Assembly: GCF_902825155.1 (NCBI RefSeq)
Contig: NZ_CADEAG010000003.1
Coordinates: forward strand, 62,001-126,000
DNA: 64,000 nt
From: Bartonella taylorii 8TBB
GTDB lineage: Bacteria > Pseudomonadota > Alphaproteobacteria > Rhizobiales > Rhizobiaceae
Reading direction: 5' to 3'
Position 1 is the stretch's first letter; the number at the start of each line of letters is the position of its first letter. The translations under genes were made by a program, and so were the position numbers. Shown piece by piece: positions 1 to 9,140 of this stretch. The notes below the pieces were generated by a model that did no database searches, had not been told where the DNA came from, and saw only the letters and a program-made list of their open reading frames with translations.

Positions 1-1081
1 TAACTGCAATAACAAAACTACTCTTTTGTGAAAGAGGTCCTGTAATTTCACGACCAGAATCAGAAACGCTTATTTTATGATTTCCTATACTATCTCCAAT
101 CGATAAGTAATCACTCCCATCACCTCTAGCCCTAATATTGAACCGAAAATGTAAATTACCTGAAAGTTCATCAACATGAAGCGAAATATGACGTGGAACA
201 TACAAAATAGAAGTAAAAAATAACAGCTCTCTCATCACCACCTAAATTTTCAATATTAATCTGAGCTCTTACTACGATATTCCGCTCACCAACAAAAAAT
301 AGTGTTTCATCACTTCTTCCCTCTATCAAAATCTTTTTCTTAGTGATATAGTTTGTGACATCATCAGCGAGTAAATAAAGGCGTCCATTATTATTAATTC
401 TTACTTCTCGGGCTATGTCCTTTACACCAATATGTAGCCACGAGCTAGCAGAATCGTTGATCATTAACTATCTATAAATCCACTAGGATACACGACTTGA
501 ATAGCAGTAACACTCAAAGTGATCCCATAAGGCTCTTCTAACACCAAGACGTGCTATCTACCACTCCCAGAGCCCACAGGTATACATCGCTTTCCCACCA
601 TCTTGCCTCCGTTCCGCATAAAGATTTTGCTCTCCATTTTTCGTAATTTTCGTATTCCAAACCCACGCCCCATCATATACACACCCTGTTGCCCTATTGC
701 TCCGCTCCCCCCAGAAACTGTAGTGCTATATACACTGCTTTTTCTCTCCACACATGTAAGATCAAAATTCTTCTCTTCGTGAACAAACTGCTTACCACCA
801 AGGATTTTAGCATTCACCGCATGTCCTGCACGTGTAACTATTCGCATTCCCCCCCCTTTTCAGTAGTAAAATCTACACAATTTCCTCAATTCTCAACAAT
901 CTCTACGCCACCACCTTCGATCGTAATATTACTGTTAAAAGGATTACCAATCATTGCAGAACCTTTTGATACACTTCCTTCATCCGTTATATTTTTTAGT
1001 GCACCATTCTTGTTCTCAGTTGCACCTGCAACTTGCACGAGGCAGTTACTGATCATCAACACTAAAAACCCCAATCTGCAT
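1..1081 (-). pseudogene. Decayed autotransporter, copy 1 (left end outside window)
   Basis: Remnant of an AIDA/pertactin-type autotransporter passenger, homologous throughout to the intact copy next door. The relic begins at an ATG at 1081 preceded by a GGAGG-type ribosome site (1085-1092). A frameshift in the first codons separates this ATG from the rest of a recognisable signal peptide (GFLVLMISNCLVQVAGA). Passenger pieces follow in different frames: an in-frame stop near 886, a run of eight G (849-856 as C on the plus strand), and a further frame change near 600-680, where the other frame reads VYDGAWVWNTK like the intact VYDGGSAWNTK. The left 170 bases still encode the equivalent of the intact gene's HVNDLSGSLHF and SVADSGVEI stretches. 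No beta-barrel is in the window, so whether one remains upstream of base 1 is unknown. Confidence 0.85.
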
Positions 1082-1429
1082 TATCCACCTCCACTCATCA
1101 GTTATTAGATAAATATCCTACTATTACGTAAGTAACGCATTTTAATTTGTATCATAGTGTACTTTATTGTTATACAATCATAGATTGTAATTTTGTGAAT
1201 CGTACAAAAACTATTCTGGTTTTAAGCCGTATAACTTCACAAAACGCAAATTATGCCTTTGTATTCAAGTCATAATTTACAATATTTATAATAATAAATG
1301 AGAAAATGATTTTGCTTTTTTAAAAAATATAAGACCTCTCGATATCTCAAGAGATCTTAGCTAAACATTGAAGGTTTGACCTATATGATAATTACATTTT
1401 TAAAGTTAATCAACACGAGAAACACGTAT
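1082..1429. other. Gap between autotransporter copies 1 and 2
   Basis: AT-rich 348-base gap between the relic copy's start and the intact copy's stop, with no credible ORF. It holds a terminator for the intact gene (1320-1360, listed separately) and presumably the old promoter of the decayed copy, which I cannot define. Confidence 0.6.
1320..1360 (-). terminator. Rho-independent terminator of intact autotransporter
   Basis: Inverted repeat 1330-1339 / 1350-1359 (TAAGA-C-CTCT against AGAG-A-TCTTA, one mismatch, 10-base loop). On the minus strand it is followed by a U-rich tail (1322-1329). It lies about 70 bases after the stop of the intact autotransporter. Confidence 0.6.
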
Positions 1430-3943
1430 TTAGAAACTATAGCGTAGCCCTAAAATACCCTGAAGTGACTGCTTAATCTTATGCCCTTTTAGATAACGTG
1501 CTTCCGCATAAAGCGTTAGTTTATCATTGACAAAACTGTTTACACCAATTCCTAATTTACCGGCATTTCCAGACAAGTCTGTGATAAACTTATACTGGTT
1601 ATTAATTTTCGTATGATTATTATTTACATTCTCACGTAACCAAGCTGCCGTAATGTAAGCCGTTAATGAAGTTTCTGCATCAAAAATAAATTCATGCCCT
1701 GCAGTTAACCCAACTTCACTACGGAACGAAGTTAATGGACTTATATCACCTGTCATTCCATTAGAAAGTTTGATTTTTCTACCCTGAGCTTGCAAACCTG
1801 TTAGCTTGATATAAGGCTGCATCCAAGTGCTTTGTGCTGGCTCAAAACGACAGCCAATCTCAAATGCCCCACCTATCGCCCACTGATTATAATTGCCTTG
1901 AATGGCTAAACCGTTCGTTGAAACAGCTTTCAGATTATCTCGGTAATAGTTATATTTCAAAACCCCATCCATATACCACCCACGATTATCAAAGTAAGTC
2001 GCATACGTTCCAACGCTATAACTGCTTATGTCGCTATCACCGCCTCGTACATGAGCAATGCGTACTTGATCATAACTACCAAAACCACCAATATACAAAT
2101 CTCCATGTGTTAACTCGTTCAACTGATCAGCACCCAATACTATACCTGTCTGCTCAAGCTTAAAATGTGTATGGCCTGTAGTAATACGTTCTCTGCTCTT
2201 AATTGCATAAGCCCATAGATCTGTATCTTTTCTGTGTTGGTCCATAATCCCTCTACCAGTACGCACAATATCCAGCTCATTATTAAAAATAAGTCCAGAA
2301 GCTACTGCTATGGAGAGTACTGCATCAACTGAAGGAGTTGTTGTTCCCCCACCAGGAACTAACGGGTTTACCGGATCGGGAGGTACAGGATCATCGATGC
2401 GGTCGGCAGATAAAAACCAAATTTTTCCATTCTTATCCTTTCTCTGTTTCAAACCATACATATAGGTTCCACCATCTATAGCATTAATTTCTTCACCAGA
2501 GATACCTGCCAGAGTAAAATGAGCCCCACCGCTTTGATCCGTAATTAAATCACGCTTATTTGAAGAAGGATCGGTGATTTCAACACCAGAATCAGCAACG
2601 CTTATTGTGTGATTACCTTTGCTCTTCTCAATGAAGAGATAATCACCACGGTTATGTGCGATCGTGGTATTAAACTCGAAGTGTAAACTTCCTGAAAGGT
2701 CATTAACATGAAGCTGAGAGTAGTAAGGATCGGAGCCAGTAAAAGCAAAAATAACACTCCCCTCACCACTTAATTTCTGAATGAGAGAGCTTTTTCCATC
2801 AAACTCATCGGTGATAGAATATAGTTTTGTATCTTGTCCATTTAAAATAACATCTTCTGCTTTAGTACGATGTTGATCATTTCCAGCATAAAGATGAAGC
2901 TGTCCAGAATGATTTAGTAGTGTCTTACCCTCTAATGTTGCACCAGCATGAACCCATGATTTTGCTTCATCATTCATTGTTAGATTTTTTACAAATCCAT
3001 CACCATATATTTCCTGAATAGCATTCTCATTTAAAGAGACACCTATAGCCTTTCCTCCTTCTAAGACACGCTGTTTGCCACCACCAAAGATTTGTGTATC
3101 AAACGCAGAGCCACCATTTTTTGTGCTTTGAGACTTTTTGGCAATCTCTTGTACACCTCCTTGCATAACTTTCGTATTCCAAGCACTTCCCCCATCGTAT
3201 ACCTTTTGTTGCCCTAATATTTTGCCTTGTCCATAAATTACAGTATTAGAAGCACTACTCCCTTTAATCTGTCCTCCAACATCACCTTCCCCGAAAATAA
3301 GCTGTTCACCACCATAAATTTCAGTTCCTTCTACTTTTCCTCCGTTCCCAACACTCTGTTGTCCGTCTTCTTTAACGACAGCATTTTTTGAAAATCCTTG
3401 TTTTCCCTTTAAAGCCTGAACATTTTCAGTTCCACCATGTTCAATTTTGCTATTTTCACTAAGACCTCCTCCATAAACATAAATCTCTGCACCATCCCTA
3501 ATCGTGTTATTGACAGACCGCCCTGGATCATCTACCTCACCATCATTGGAAATATAGGCTTTAGCATCATTCTCGAGTACAAAATTTTCCAGAATTGCTC
3601 CATCCTTAACAAAGATGAGTTCAGGCTTTTTACGTACCGCAAGATTTCTTCCTTTCGTACTCTGTTTAACATTGATACCATTATTTCCATTAAATCCCTG
3701 CACTTCGCTGAGCGATATTTCAGTATTTTTATCCACAGTGACATCACTTTTAGATACTCTAGTCTTTGTGCCTTTCTCTGTTATCAAGCCCTCATTATAC
3801 TGACTACGGAATGTTTTCTCATTTATGCCATAGTTTGTAGGCTGATAAAAAGGCTGTGTCCCCCTCTCACCTGCAACTGCAGTTTGCACAAAATAGCTGC
3901 TGATTATGAGTGCACAACAGCTTAATTTCCATTTATATTGCAT
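1430..3943 (-). CDS. Intact autotransporter adhesin/effector (pertactin/AIDA type, BafA-like)
   Basis: 837-residue type Va autotransporter. Residues 1-25 are a signal peptide ending TAVAG. Residues about 26-510 form a glycine/asparagine-rich beta-helix passenger with irregular repeats (YGGGLSENSKIE, IYGGEQLIFGEG, VYDGGSAWNTK, IFGGGKQRVLEGG). A proline-rich linker follows (about 517-538, PVPPDPVNPLVPGGG), then a beta-barrel of about 270 residues ending in LGLRYSF with the typical C-terminal Phe. The passenger should be exported through the barrel and either stay on the surface or be released. In Bartonella, this architecture is shared by angiogenic BafA-type and other infection-induced autotransporters; BafA-like identity is my inference, not shown by sequence alone. 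The start has an A/G-rich ribosome site next to a run of seven G. It sits between two decayed paralogues and is the only intact member seen. Confidence 0.88.
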   Translation of the reverse strand: MQYKWKLSCCALIISSYFVQTAVAGERGTQPFYQPTNYGINEKTFRSQYNEGLITEKGTKTRVSKSDVTVDKNTEISLSEVQGFNGNNGINVKQSTKGRNLAVRKKPELIFVKDGAILENFVLENDAKAYISNDGEVDDPGRSVNNTIRDGAEIYVYGGGLSENSKIEHGGTENVQALKGKQGFSKNAVVKEDGQQSVGNGGKVEGTEIYGGEQLIFGEGDVGGQIKGSSASNTVIYGQGKILGQQKVYDGGSAWNTKVMQGGVQEIAKKSQSTKNGGSAFDTQIFGGGKQRVLEGGKAIGVSLNENAIQEIYGDGFVKNLTMNDEAKSWVHAGATLEGKTLLNHSGQLHLYAGNDQHRTKAEDVILNGQDTKLYSITDEFDGKSSLIQKLSGEGSVIFAFTGSDPYYSQLHVNDLSGSLHFEFNTTIAHNRGDYLFIEKSKGNHTISVADSGVEITDPSSNKRDLITDQSGGAHFTLAGISGEEINAIDGGTYMYGLKQRKDKNGKIWFLSADRIDDPVPPDPVNPLVPGGGTTTPSVDAVLSIAVASGLIFNNELDIVRTGRGIMDQHRKDTDLWAYAIKSRERITTGHTHFKLEQTGIVLGADQLNELTHGDLYIGGFGSYDQVRIAHVRGGDSDISSYSVGTYATYFDNRGWYMDGVLKYNYYRDNLKAVSTNGLAIQGNYNQWAIGGAFEIGCRFEPAQSTWMQPYIKLTGLQAQGRKIKLSNGMTGDISPLTSFRSEVGLTAGHEFIFDAETSLTAYITAAWLRENVNNNHTKINNQYKFITDLSGNAGKLGIGVNSFVNDKLTLYAEARYLKGHKIKQSLQGILGLRYSF

Positions 3944-4289
3944 AACTATATCCTCCCCCCCTTCATGTCTGAGTAGACATCAGAGGTAATTAGCTCTGCA
4001 AAATATATTTTCAACCTAAGATTGTAATAATTTCCCCTCCCCGATACCCTCTCTCTCGCAAAAACTACTTTTTCCATACTTGGAGGTTGCTTTTTTAATC
4101 GAGAGTATACGAGAATTTCTCTATTCCTTTAGAATTCCTTCAAAAAGACCTTATCAAAGAGAAAAAGTAAAATACAAAAAATGCCATCTATAATTAAAGT
4201 GCATAACCCCTTCTAAAAAGTGTCTCAACAATTCCTCAAAATTTTTTCTGTAACCATGCATTAAATATTTAATTCAACAAAACACATAG
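3944..4289. other. Upstream region of intact autotransporter
   Basis: 346-base gap with no ORF. On the minus strand it carries the leader of the intact autotransporter: a possible promoter (TTGAAA, 16 bases, TAATTA), a hairpin at 3965-3980, then seven G and the AGGA ribosome site. The part nearest 4289 resembles sequence just past the stop of the intact copy, as expected of a tandem duplication. Confidence 0.5.
3950..3980 (-). promoter_or_regulatory. Leader hairpin plus poly-G ribosome site of autotransporter
   Basis: A perfect 6-bp hairpin, ATGTCT (3965-3970) / AGACAT (3975-3980) with a 4-base loop, sits a few bases upstream of seven consecutive G (C at 3955-3961 on the plus strand). AGGA and the ATG at 3943 follow directly. 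Length changes in the G run or folding of the hairpin could alter translation. The regulatory effect is inference. Confidence 0.4.
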
Positions 4290-5948
4290 TTAAAAACTAT
4301 AGTGCATCCCTAAAATGTTTTGGAGTGACTGCTTTGTCTTATGACCTTTGACATAATGTGCTTCCGCATAAAGCTCTAATCTATCACTGACTAAACTGCT
4401 CAAACCAACTCCCACTTTACTGGCATTTTTTCTGTGTTTCAAACTATACACATAGGTTCCGGCATCAATATTTAATTTTTTCACCAAAGCCGTTTGTCAA
4501 AGTAAAATGAGCATTTCCACTGCGATCAGAAATTAATTTAAGATTTTTGTGGGAAGAACTTGTAATTTCAACGCCAGAATCAATAACATTTATTGCATGA
4601 TAACCTGCCCCACTTTTTTAATAAGAAGGTAATCACCAAGTTGTTTGGCAAGATTGACATTGAAATGTAAAGAACCTGAAGGATCACCAACAGTAAGCTG
4701 AGAGTAATTCCTAACAAGCAAAGAAGACGTAAAAACAACTCTGCTACTCCCTTTTAAATTCTTAATATTAATCTGGGATTTTTTTCCGTTATCCTTAACA
4801 GCAGTAGAGTATAACTTGGCATCTTCTCTATTTAAAATAAGATTTTCCACTTCAATAACAACTTCATCATTACCAGCATAGAGATAGAGGCTATCAAAAT
4901 CATTAACATTTGTATCTTTATCTAATATTGCACCAACATGTAACCATGATTTTGCTTGATGATTAATTGTTAGATTATCCGCATGTCCAGTATCATATAT
5001 TTCCTGAGTAGCATTGTCATATAAAGTAACATCACTCGCATTTCCTCCCGCAAAGATATTCTGCACACCATCTTTAAAAACCTCGGTATTAAGTGCGGAA
5101 GTACTCTCATTTAGTGTAAAATCTTCATCGTCTGCATCATCATCTTCTGCAAACCTATTATTAAAATTCTCTGTACCATTAAGATTCTGTACACCTCCTC
5201 TCATAATCTTTGTGCCAAAGACTATCCCATTACTATACACATTCCGTAGCCCTAGTACTTTGTTTTGACCATAAATCACTGTTCATAATGTCATAAGCTC
5301 TACTTTCTTGAATATCTTTTAGTTTCTTCAATATTACTCTCACCTCCTCCCTTTCAAAAAATAATTTGTTCACCACCATAGATTCTAGCACCTTCTGCAA
5401 CTGCCCCTTCCCCAACAATTTGTTTTTCACCTTCCTTAACAACGGCATATCCTGCAATACTCATATTTTTGACAAACTTAATACCACAATTTTCAATTGT
5501 CGTATCCCTACTGATTCTCGCTTCATCAATATAGAGCCTTCCACCCTCCTGTACCGTATTATTGATGGAATATCCTGCATTCTTATAGTTGAAACTCTTT
5601 ACTTTTTCACCAAACTCTTCAGAATTATAGTTGATAGATTGTAGTATCATTATAACCTACTGAATTCGTTAGTACTTTAAAGGAAATGTTTCCTGTTCTC
5701 TTCTTCTCCTCTTCTGAGAACTTACTTACTTCTATTGTCTGTTCATTCGGTATCCTTTTTGATTCCCTCTTTTTTCTTTTAATCCACTCACTTCTGATAA
5801 CAATTTTTTCATTTCTTCTAGATGTTCACTTATGCCTATTGGTATTAATGCTCTCCCCCAACCTAGGTACTCTATCTGTACTTGTAATCTTCACAAGAAA
5901 ATCAATGGACATTAATGCCCCCCAATTTAACTTTAATTTGCGTTGCAT
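4290..5948 (-). pseudogene. Decayed autotransporter, copy 3 (internal barrel deletion)
   Basis: Paralogue of the intact autotransporter in several frames. It starts at an ATG at 5948 (MQRKLKLNWGALMSIDF, matching the intact MQYKWKLSCCALIISSYF). There are early stops and frame changes at about 5830 and 5740, then passenger pieces at 5354-5650 and 4590-5279 that still align with the intact repeats. The last piece (4290-4487) joins the end of the passenger (GTYVYSLKHRK) directly to the last strands of the barrel (VGVGLSSLVSDRLELYAEA...LGMHYSF). Compared with the intact copy, this skips the linker and most of the barrel, about 880 bases equivalent to 1560-2440. It cannot make a functional translocator. 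Confidence 0.88.
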
Positions 5949-6571
5949 TACCCATACTTCATGATTTCAAATAAAAAATTCCACGTATTGAGAAAAAAGT
6001 GCTTATACACAAACAATACAACGCCCCTGCTTAATCTCACGTTTTTTAAGATAACACATCATGATATAGGAAGCATTTAGTGCACTAAATTCTGACTAAT
6101 CAAACACTACAGCGTATATAAATAGACTTATTTGCAATTATTGATTACAAATAAGTCTATTTATACACTTTTAAAGTGTTTTAATTGTATCCAGAAAAAG
6201 ATTTTTTGGATATTTTTGAGAAGCTAAACACTAAATCTAAAAAAAAACAAATTTATCCCTAAACAAACTAAGCTAGTGTCGTGTCTTAAGAGAACAAAGC
6301 AATACAAAATTAGAGAGATGGTATAGTTTATAGAAATATATTCCTATCTTTTATAGTATTTAAAATTGTGGCATTTAGAATGGTGTTTTCATTGTAGTTA
6401 ATTTGGATACATCTACAGGACAATCATTCATGCTTACTTTGTCATATTTATTGTTTTTATGCATTAAAAGCATAAATAATGTCGACTCGACACTGTTTTG
6501 AAATTTTTATAACTGATAAGAAATTAGTTTCATAATTTCATTTGTCATATACTGAAAGGGACATTCTATTC
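5949..6571. other. Long AT-rich divergent gap with strong dyads
   Basis: 623 bases without a credible gene, between the decayed autotransporter and the MFS transporter, which are divergent. It holds an 18-bp perfect inverted repeat (6117-6165), an abutting short palindrome, and a weaker 7-bp hairpin (TTTATGC/GCATAAA) near 6455-6475. A GTCGACTCGAC palindrome begins at 6481. The promoter of the transporter should lie here but I cannot place it with confidence. Confidence 0.55.
6117..6165. repeat. 18-bp perfect inverted repeat
   Basis: TATAAATAGACTTATTTG at 6117-6134 and its exact reverse complement at 6148-6165, separated by 13 bases. A second palindrome, ACACTTT-T-AAAGTGT, starts right at the end. 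No gene ends here on either strand and no strong U-tract follows, so a simple terminator is not the obvious reading. A regulator site, an old mobile-element end or a relic terminator are alternatives. Confidence 0.7.
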
Positions 6572-7861
6572 ATGTCTATAAACTCAGAAACACAAGGTAT
6601 AAGCAAAAAAAATTCCCCTAGTCGTATTTTATTTGCAAGCCTTATTGGACCAACAATTGAATACTTTGACTTTTATGTCTTTGGAACTGCTGCAGCACTG
6701 ATATTCCCTCATGTATTTTTTCCAACACAAAATGATCAACTTGCTATTTTACAATCTTTCCTAATTTTTGGAGCGGCCTTTTTTTCCCGTCCCTTAGGAT
6801 CAATTGTTTTTGGACATTTTGGAGATAAAATCGGACGAAAAGCGACGCTTATCGCTGCACTTCTGACTATGGGGTTGTCAACAGCTGTTATTGGTTTCCT
6901 TCCTACTTATGAAACCGCGGGGTGGTGGGCACCTTTCTTTTTAACGCTATGCCGTATAGGACAAGGTATGGGATTAGGAGGTGAATGGGCGGGAGCTGTC
7001 CTCCTTGCAACAGAAAATGCCCCTCCGGAGAAACGTGGCTGGTACGCAATGTTTCCTCAATTAGGTGTTCCATTTGGCTTGTTTTTGTCTATTGCTGTCT
7101 ATTTAGGCCTGTTGCACTTTCTTGATCATGGTGAACTTTTGGCATGGGGATGGCGTATTCCTTTCATCGCTTCAGTGGCTCTTATGATTGTGGGATTATT
7201 GGTTCGTTTTTCAATAAACGAAACAGCTGCATTCAAAAAAACTCTTGAACGTAAAGAACGTGTCAAAGCTCCTATAATAGATGTCTTTTTAAAATATCCA
7301 CGGGTTCTATTTCTTGGTACATTTTGTGGTATGGCGACATTTGTGTTATTTTATTTGGTTAGTGCCTATTTGTTAAGCTATGCGACAAACCATTTACAAT
7401 TGCCATTTTATCAAGCTCTTGAAGTAGAAATTATCGGTGCTGTTTTCTGTGCAATTTTTACTGTTCTCACTGGAAAAATCGCTGATCGTGTTAGACGTAG
7501 AACTTTGATGATCTGGGTCACAATCATTCTTGGTGTCTATTCTTTTGCGGTTCCTTATTTCTTGAGCTCTGGAATCTTAGGAATCCTTGCGATGTCTACC
7601 ATTGGCTTATCAATTATGGGAATGGTATATAGTCCGCTTGGTGCTGTTTTGGCTTCACCATACCCAACAGAAATACGGTACACAGGTGCCTCTGTAACCT
7701 TTAATTTATCCGGTATTGTTGGAGGATCTCTTGCACCTTATATTGCAGAATATTTGGTGCAACATTTTGGTGCTTCTTATATTGGTTATTATTTACTTCT
7801 TTCCTCTTTTATCTCATTGCTTTGCTTCGTCGGATTTAAAGATGATGAAATATCCAGCTAG
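6572..7861 (+). CDS. MFS transporter, metabolite:H+ symporter family
   Basis: 429-residue inner-membrane permease with about 12 membrane segments. It carries the MFS loop motif GHFGDKIGRK (about residues 81-90) after helix 2, and RIGQGMGLGGEWAGA in helix 4, typical of the metabolite:H+ symporters (YhjE/ShiA/ProP group). These bring small organic acids, osmolytes or shikimate-like compounds in with protons; the substrate cannot be read from sequence. I chose the ATG at 6572 because GAAAGGGA lies 10 bases upstream, whereas the longer reading needs a TTG start without such a site. The 3' end overlaps the convergent small membrane gene by four bases. Confidence 0.85.
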   Translation: MSINSETQGISKKNSPSRILFASLIGPTIEYFDFYVFGTAAALIFPHVFFPTQNDQLAILQSFLIFGAAFFSRPLGSIVFGHFGDKIGRKATLIAALLTMGLSTAVIGFLPTYETAGWWAPFFLTLCRIGQGMGLGGEWAGAVLLATENAPPEKRGWYAMFPQLGVPFGLFLSIAVYLGLLHFLDHGELLAWGWRIPFIASVALMIVGLLVRFSINETAAFKKTLERKERVKAPIIDVFLKYPRVLFLGTFCGMATFVLFYLVSAYLLSYATNHLQLPFYQALEVEIIGAVFCAIFTVLTGKIADRVRRRTLMIWVTIILGVYSFAVPYFLSSGILGILAMSTIGLSIMGMVYSPLGAVLASPYPTEIRYTGASVTFNLSGIVGGSLAPYIAEYLVQHFGASYIGYYLLLSSFISLLCFVGFKDDEISS

Positions 7862-8124
7862 AACACAATGAAGAAAAATAAAACGAATATTGGCGGCAGA
7901 AATGCCGCCATTTTCATTTTCAAAGACATGGGGTGCGGTACACTCCACCATAATATTCCAGCAAACAATGCACTCAGAAAAAAGAATAAAATGTCTGCAA
8001 TAGTTCCTATATAAACTACAGGAAACATTTGTGACAGGATACGCGTTGTTCCCAACCATAAAACGCAAAAAAACGCTAACATCACAGCCCATAAAACAAG
8101 CAAAATTCGATCAATGATCATCAT
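7858..8124 (-). CDS. Small membrane protein (88 aa), unknown function
   Basis: An 88-residue protein with three hydrophobic segments (LLVLWAVMLAFFCVLWLG, an IADILFFFLSALFAGILWW stretch, and AAFLPPIFVLFFFIVF at the very C-terminus). I do not recognise the family. It is the last gene of a minus-strand group starting with holC. Its ATGATG start overlaps the stop of the frame-broken ORF before it, so translation looks coupled. It ends inside the last codons of the convergent MFS gene. Confidence 0.6.
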   Translation of the reverse strand: MMIIDRILLVLWAVMLAFFCVLWLGTTRILSQMFPVVYIGTIADILFFFLSALFAGILWWSVPHPMSLKMKMAAFLPPIFVLFFFIVF

Positions 8125-8289
8125 CTTTGCCGTTTATTTTTTTGATTTCAGTCCACATCTTTAGTACTCCAAGAAGAAAAATCACAACAAAAACCCAACG
8201 ACCCCTCCTGATTCTTCTGCAATAAAGAGTGTCGGATTCATTATTCCTATCAATCCTATAAAAATCAAAATGACAGAGGCTACACGCAT
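8111..8289 (-). pseudogene. Frame-broken small membrane protein after holC
   Basis: An ATG at 8289 overlaps the holC stop (TGATG) and opens MRVASVILIFIGLIGIMNPTL and on to a stop after about 36 codons. Another frame of the same stretch then encodes WVFVVIFLLGVLKMWTEI followed by a charged tail, ending DDDH at 8111. The 179-base span between this coupled start and stop is not a multiple of three. The two halves together look like one two-helix protein of about 59 residues interrupted by a frameshift near the ggaggggtcgttggg stretch. Sequencing error, true pseudogene and programmed frameshift all remain possible. Confidence 0.5.
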
Positions 8290-8735
8290 CAAACTTGTTT
8301 TTCCCAACAGCGATCTTCAGTCTGTTGCCAATAAGTTAAATTATGACTCTCCATTTTATACTTTTTCCACTGTGCACGAACAAAATCCAACTGTTTATCG
8401 TTTCGACCATCAAATATCACTACAAGCCGCTGATAAACATCAATATCCGTACAAACAGCTCCCTCTATGAGAAAGCGTATCTTTGAATCATTCGGATTTT
8501 CCTGTCCCGTGGTAAGAAATACAGGCTGAAAGTTTGGATATTGATCACATTCAGTTCCATGTCCAATAAATGCTTCATCAGCATAAACCCATAAACGTGT
8601 ATCCATAGCATCGCGTTGCTCTGTACTCACAAATTGTATTGTTACCTTACCAAAACGATCTAGTGCACGCTCCACAAGCGTTGGCAAAATATCTCCCAGC
8701 GTTGACTGCGTTAAATGATAGAACAGAATATCCAT
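8289..8735 (-). CDS. holC: DNA polymerase III chi subunit
   Basis: The chi subunit of the clamp-loader complex, which links DNA polymerase III holoenzyme to single-strand-binding protein. Opening DILFYHLTQSTLGDILPTL is the family's typical N-terminus, and WVYADEAFIGHG plus the IFDGRN segment near the C-terminus match HolC. The product is about 148 residues, normal for the family. I chose the ATG at 8735, with GAGG nine bases upstream. In E. coli holC follows pepA, and pepA is divergent from lptF. Here holC faces lptF directly and pepA is absent. Confidence 0.85.
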   Translation of the reverse strand: MDILFYHLTQSTLGDILPTLVERALDRFGKVTIQFVSTEQRDAMDTRLWVYADEAFIGHGTECDQYPNFQPVFLTTGQENPNDSKIRFLIEGAVCTDIDVYQRLVVIFDGRNDKQLDFVRAQWKKYKMESHNLTYWQQTEDRCWEKQV

Positions 8736-8753
8736 TCTCTCAAGCCTCATCAC

Positions 8754-9140
8754 CCTTTATAAAAAACCAACATCTTTCTGGAAAAACTTCTATCCTCTCC
8801 AGCACAAAAGGAATTGACCAAAAATATAACGATTCCTCTTTTTGAGATCGTGCATTCTACCTTTTTTTTCATGTGTCTTAAAGAGAGAAAAAGAAAAAAG
8901 ATGTATCATCTTTTTTTAATTAATAAAAAGGTTTATTTTAGCTGGTTTTCTAGCTTCTCTATCATCGAAAATAAAATATATGGTAGAATAGATTAACGCT
9001 GGCAAACATTCTACACTATTTATTTGGTAAAAATGTGCAATAGATATAAAGATATCTTTTTTAAGTTTGATTATATTTTTAATTCAAGGCAGTGTAAAAT
9101 ACCTGCTTTTTGGTTAAATACTGAGGCTGTTATCCAATCT
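8754..9140. other. holC-lptF divergent gap, orphan hairpin
   Basis: About 390 AT-rich bases where pepA would be expected from conserved order. No aminopeptidase motif is visible in any frame. It contains a perfect 10-bp hairpin, AAAAAAGATG (8893-8902) / CATCTTTTTT (8906-8915), with a 3-base loop. That looks like an intrinsic terminator on either strand although no gene now ends here. Confidence 0.55.

Noticed and set aside
689-1108. 139-codon plus-strand reading over autotransporter copy 1
   Set aside because: It is antisense to the homologous passenger relic and has low-complexity composition with no family features.
3437-3925. 162-codon plus-strand reading inside the intact autotransporter
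   Set aside because: Antisense to a complete, well-recognised gene with signal peptide and passenger repeats.
5686-5964. 92-codon plus-strand reading with hydrophobic start
   Set aside because: It is antisense to the decayed start of autotransporter copy 3, whose minus-strand homology to the intact gene explains the sequence.
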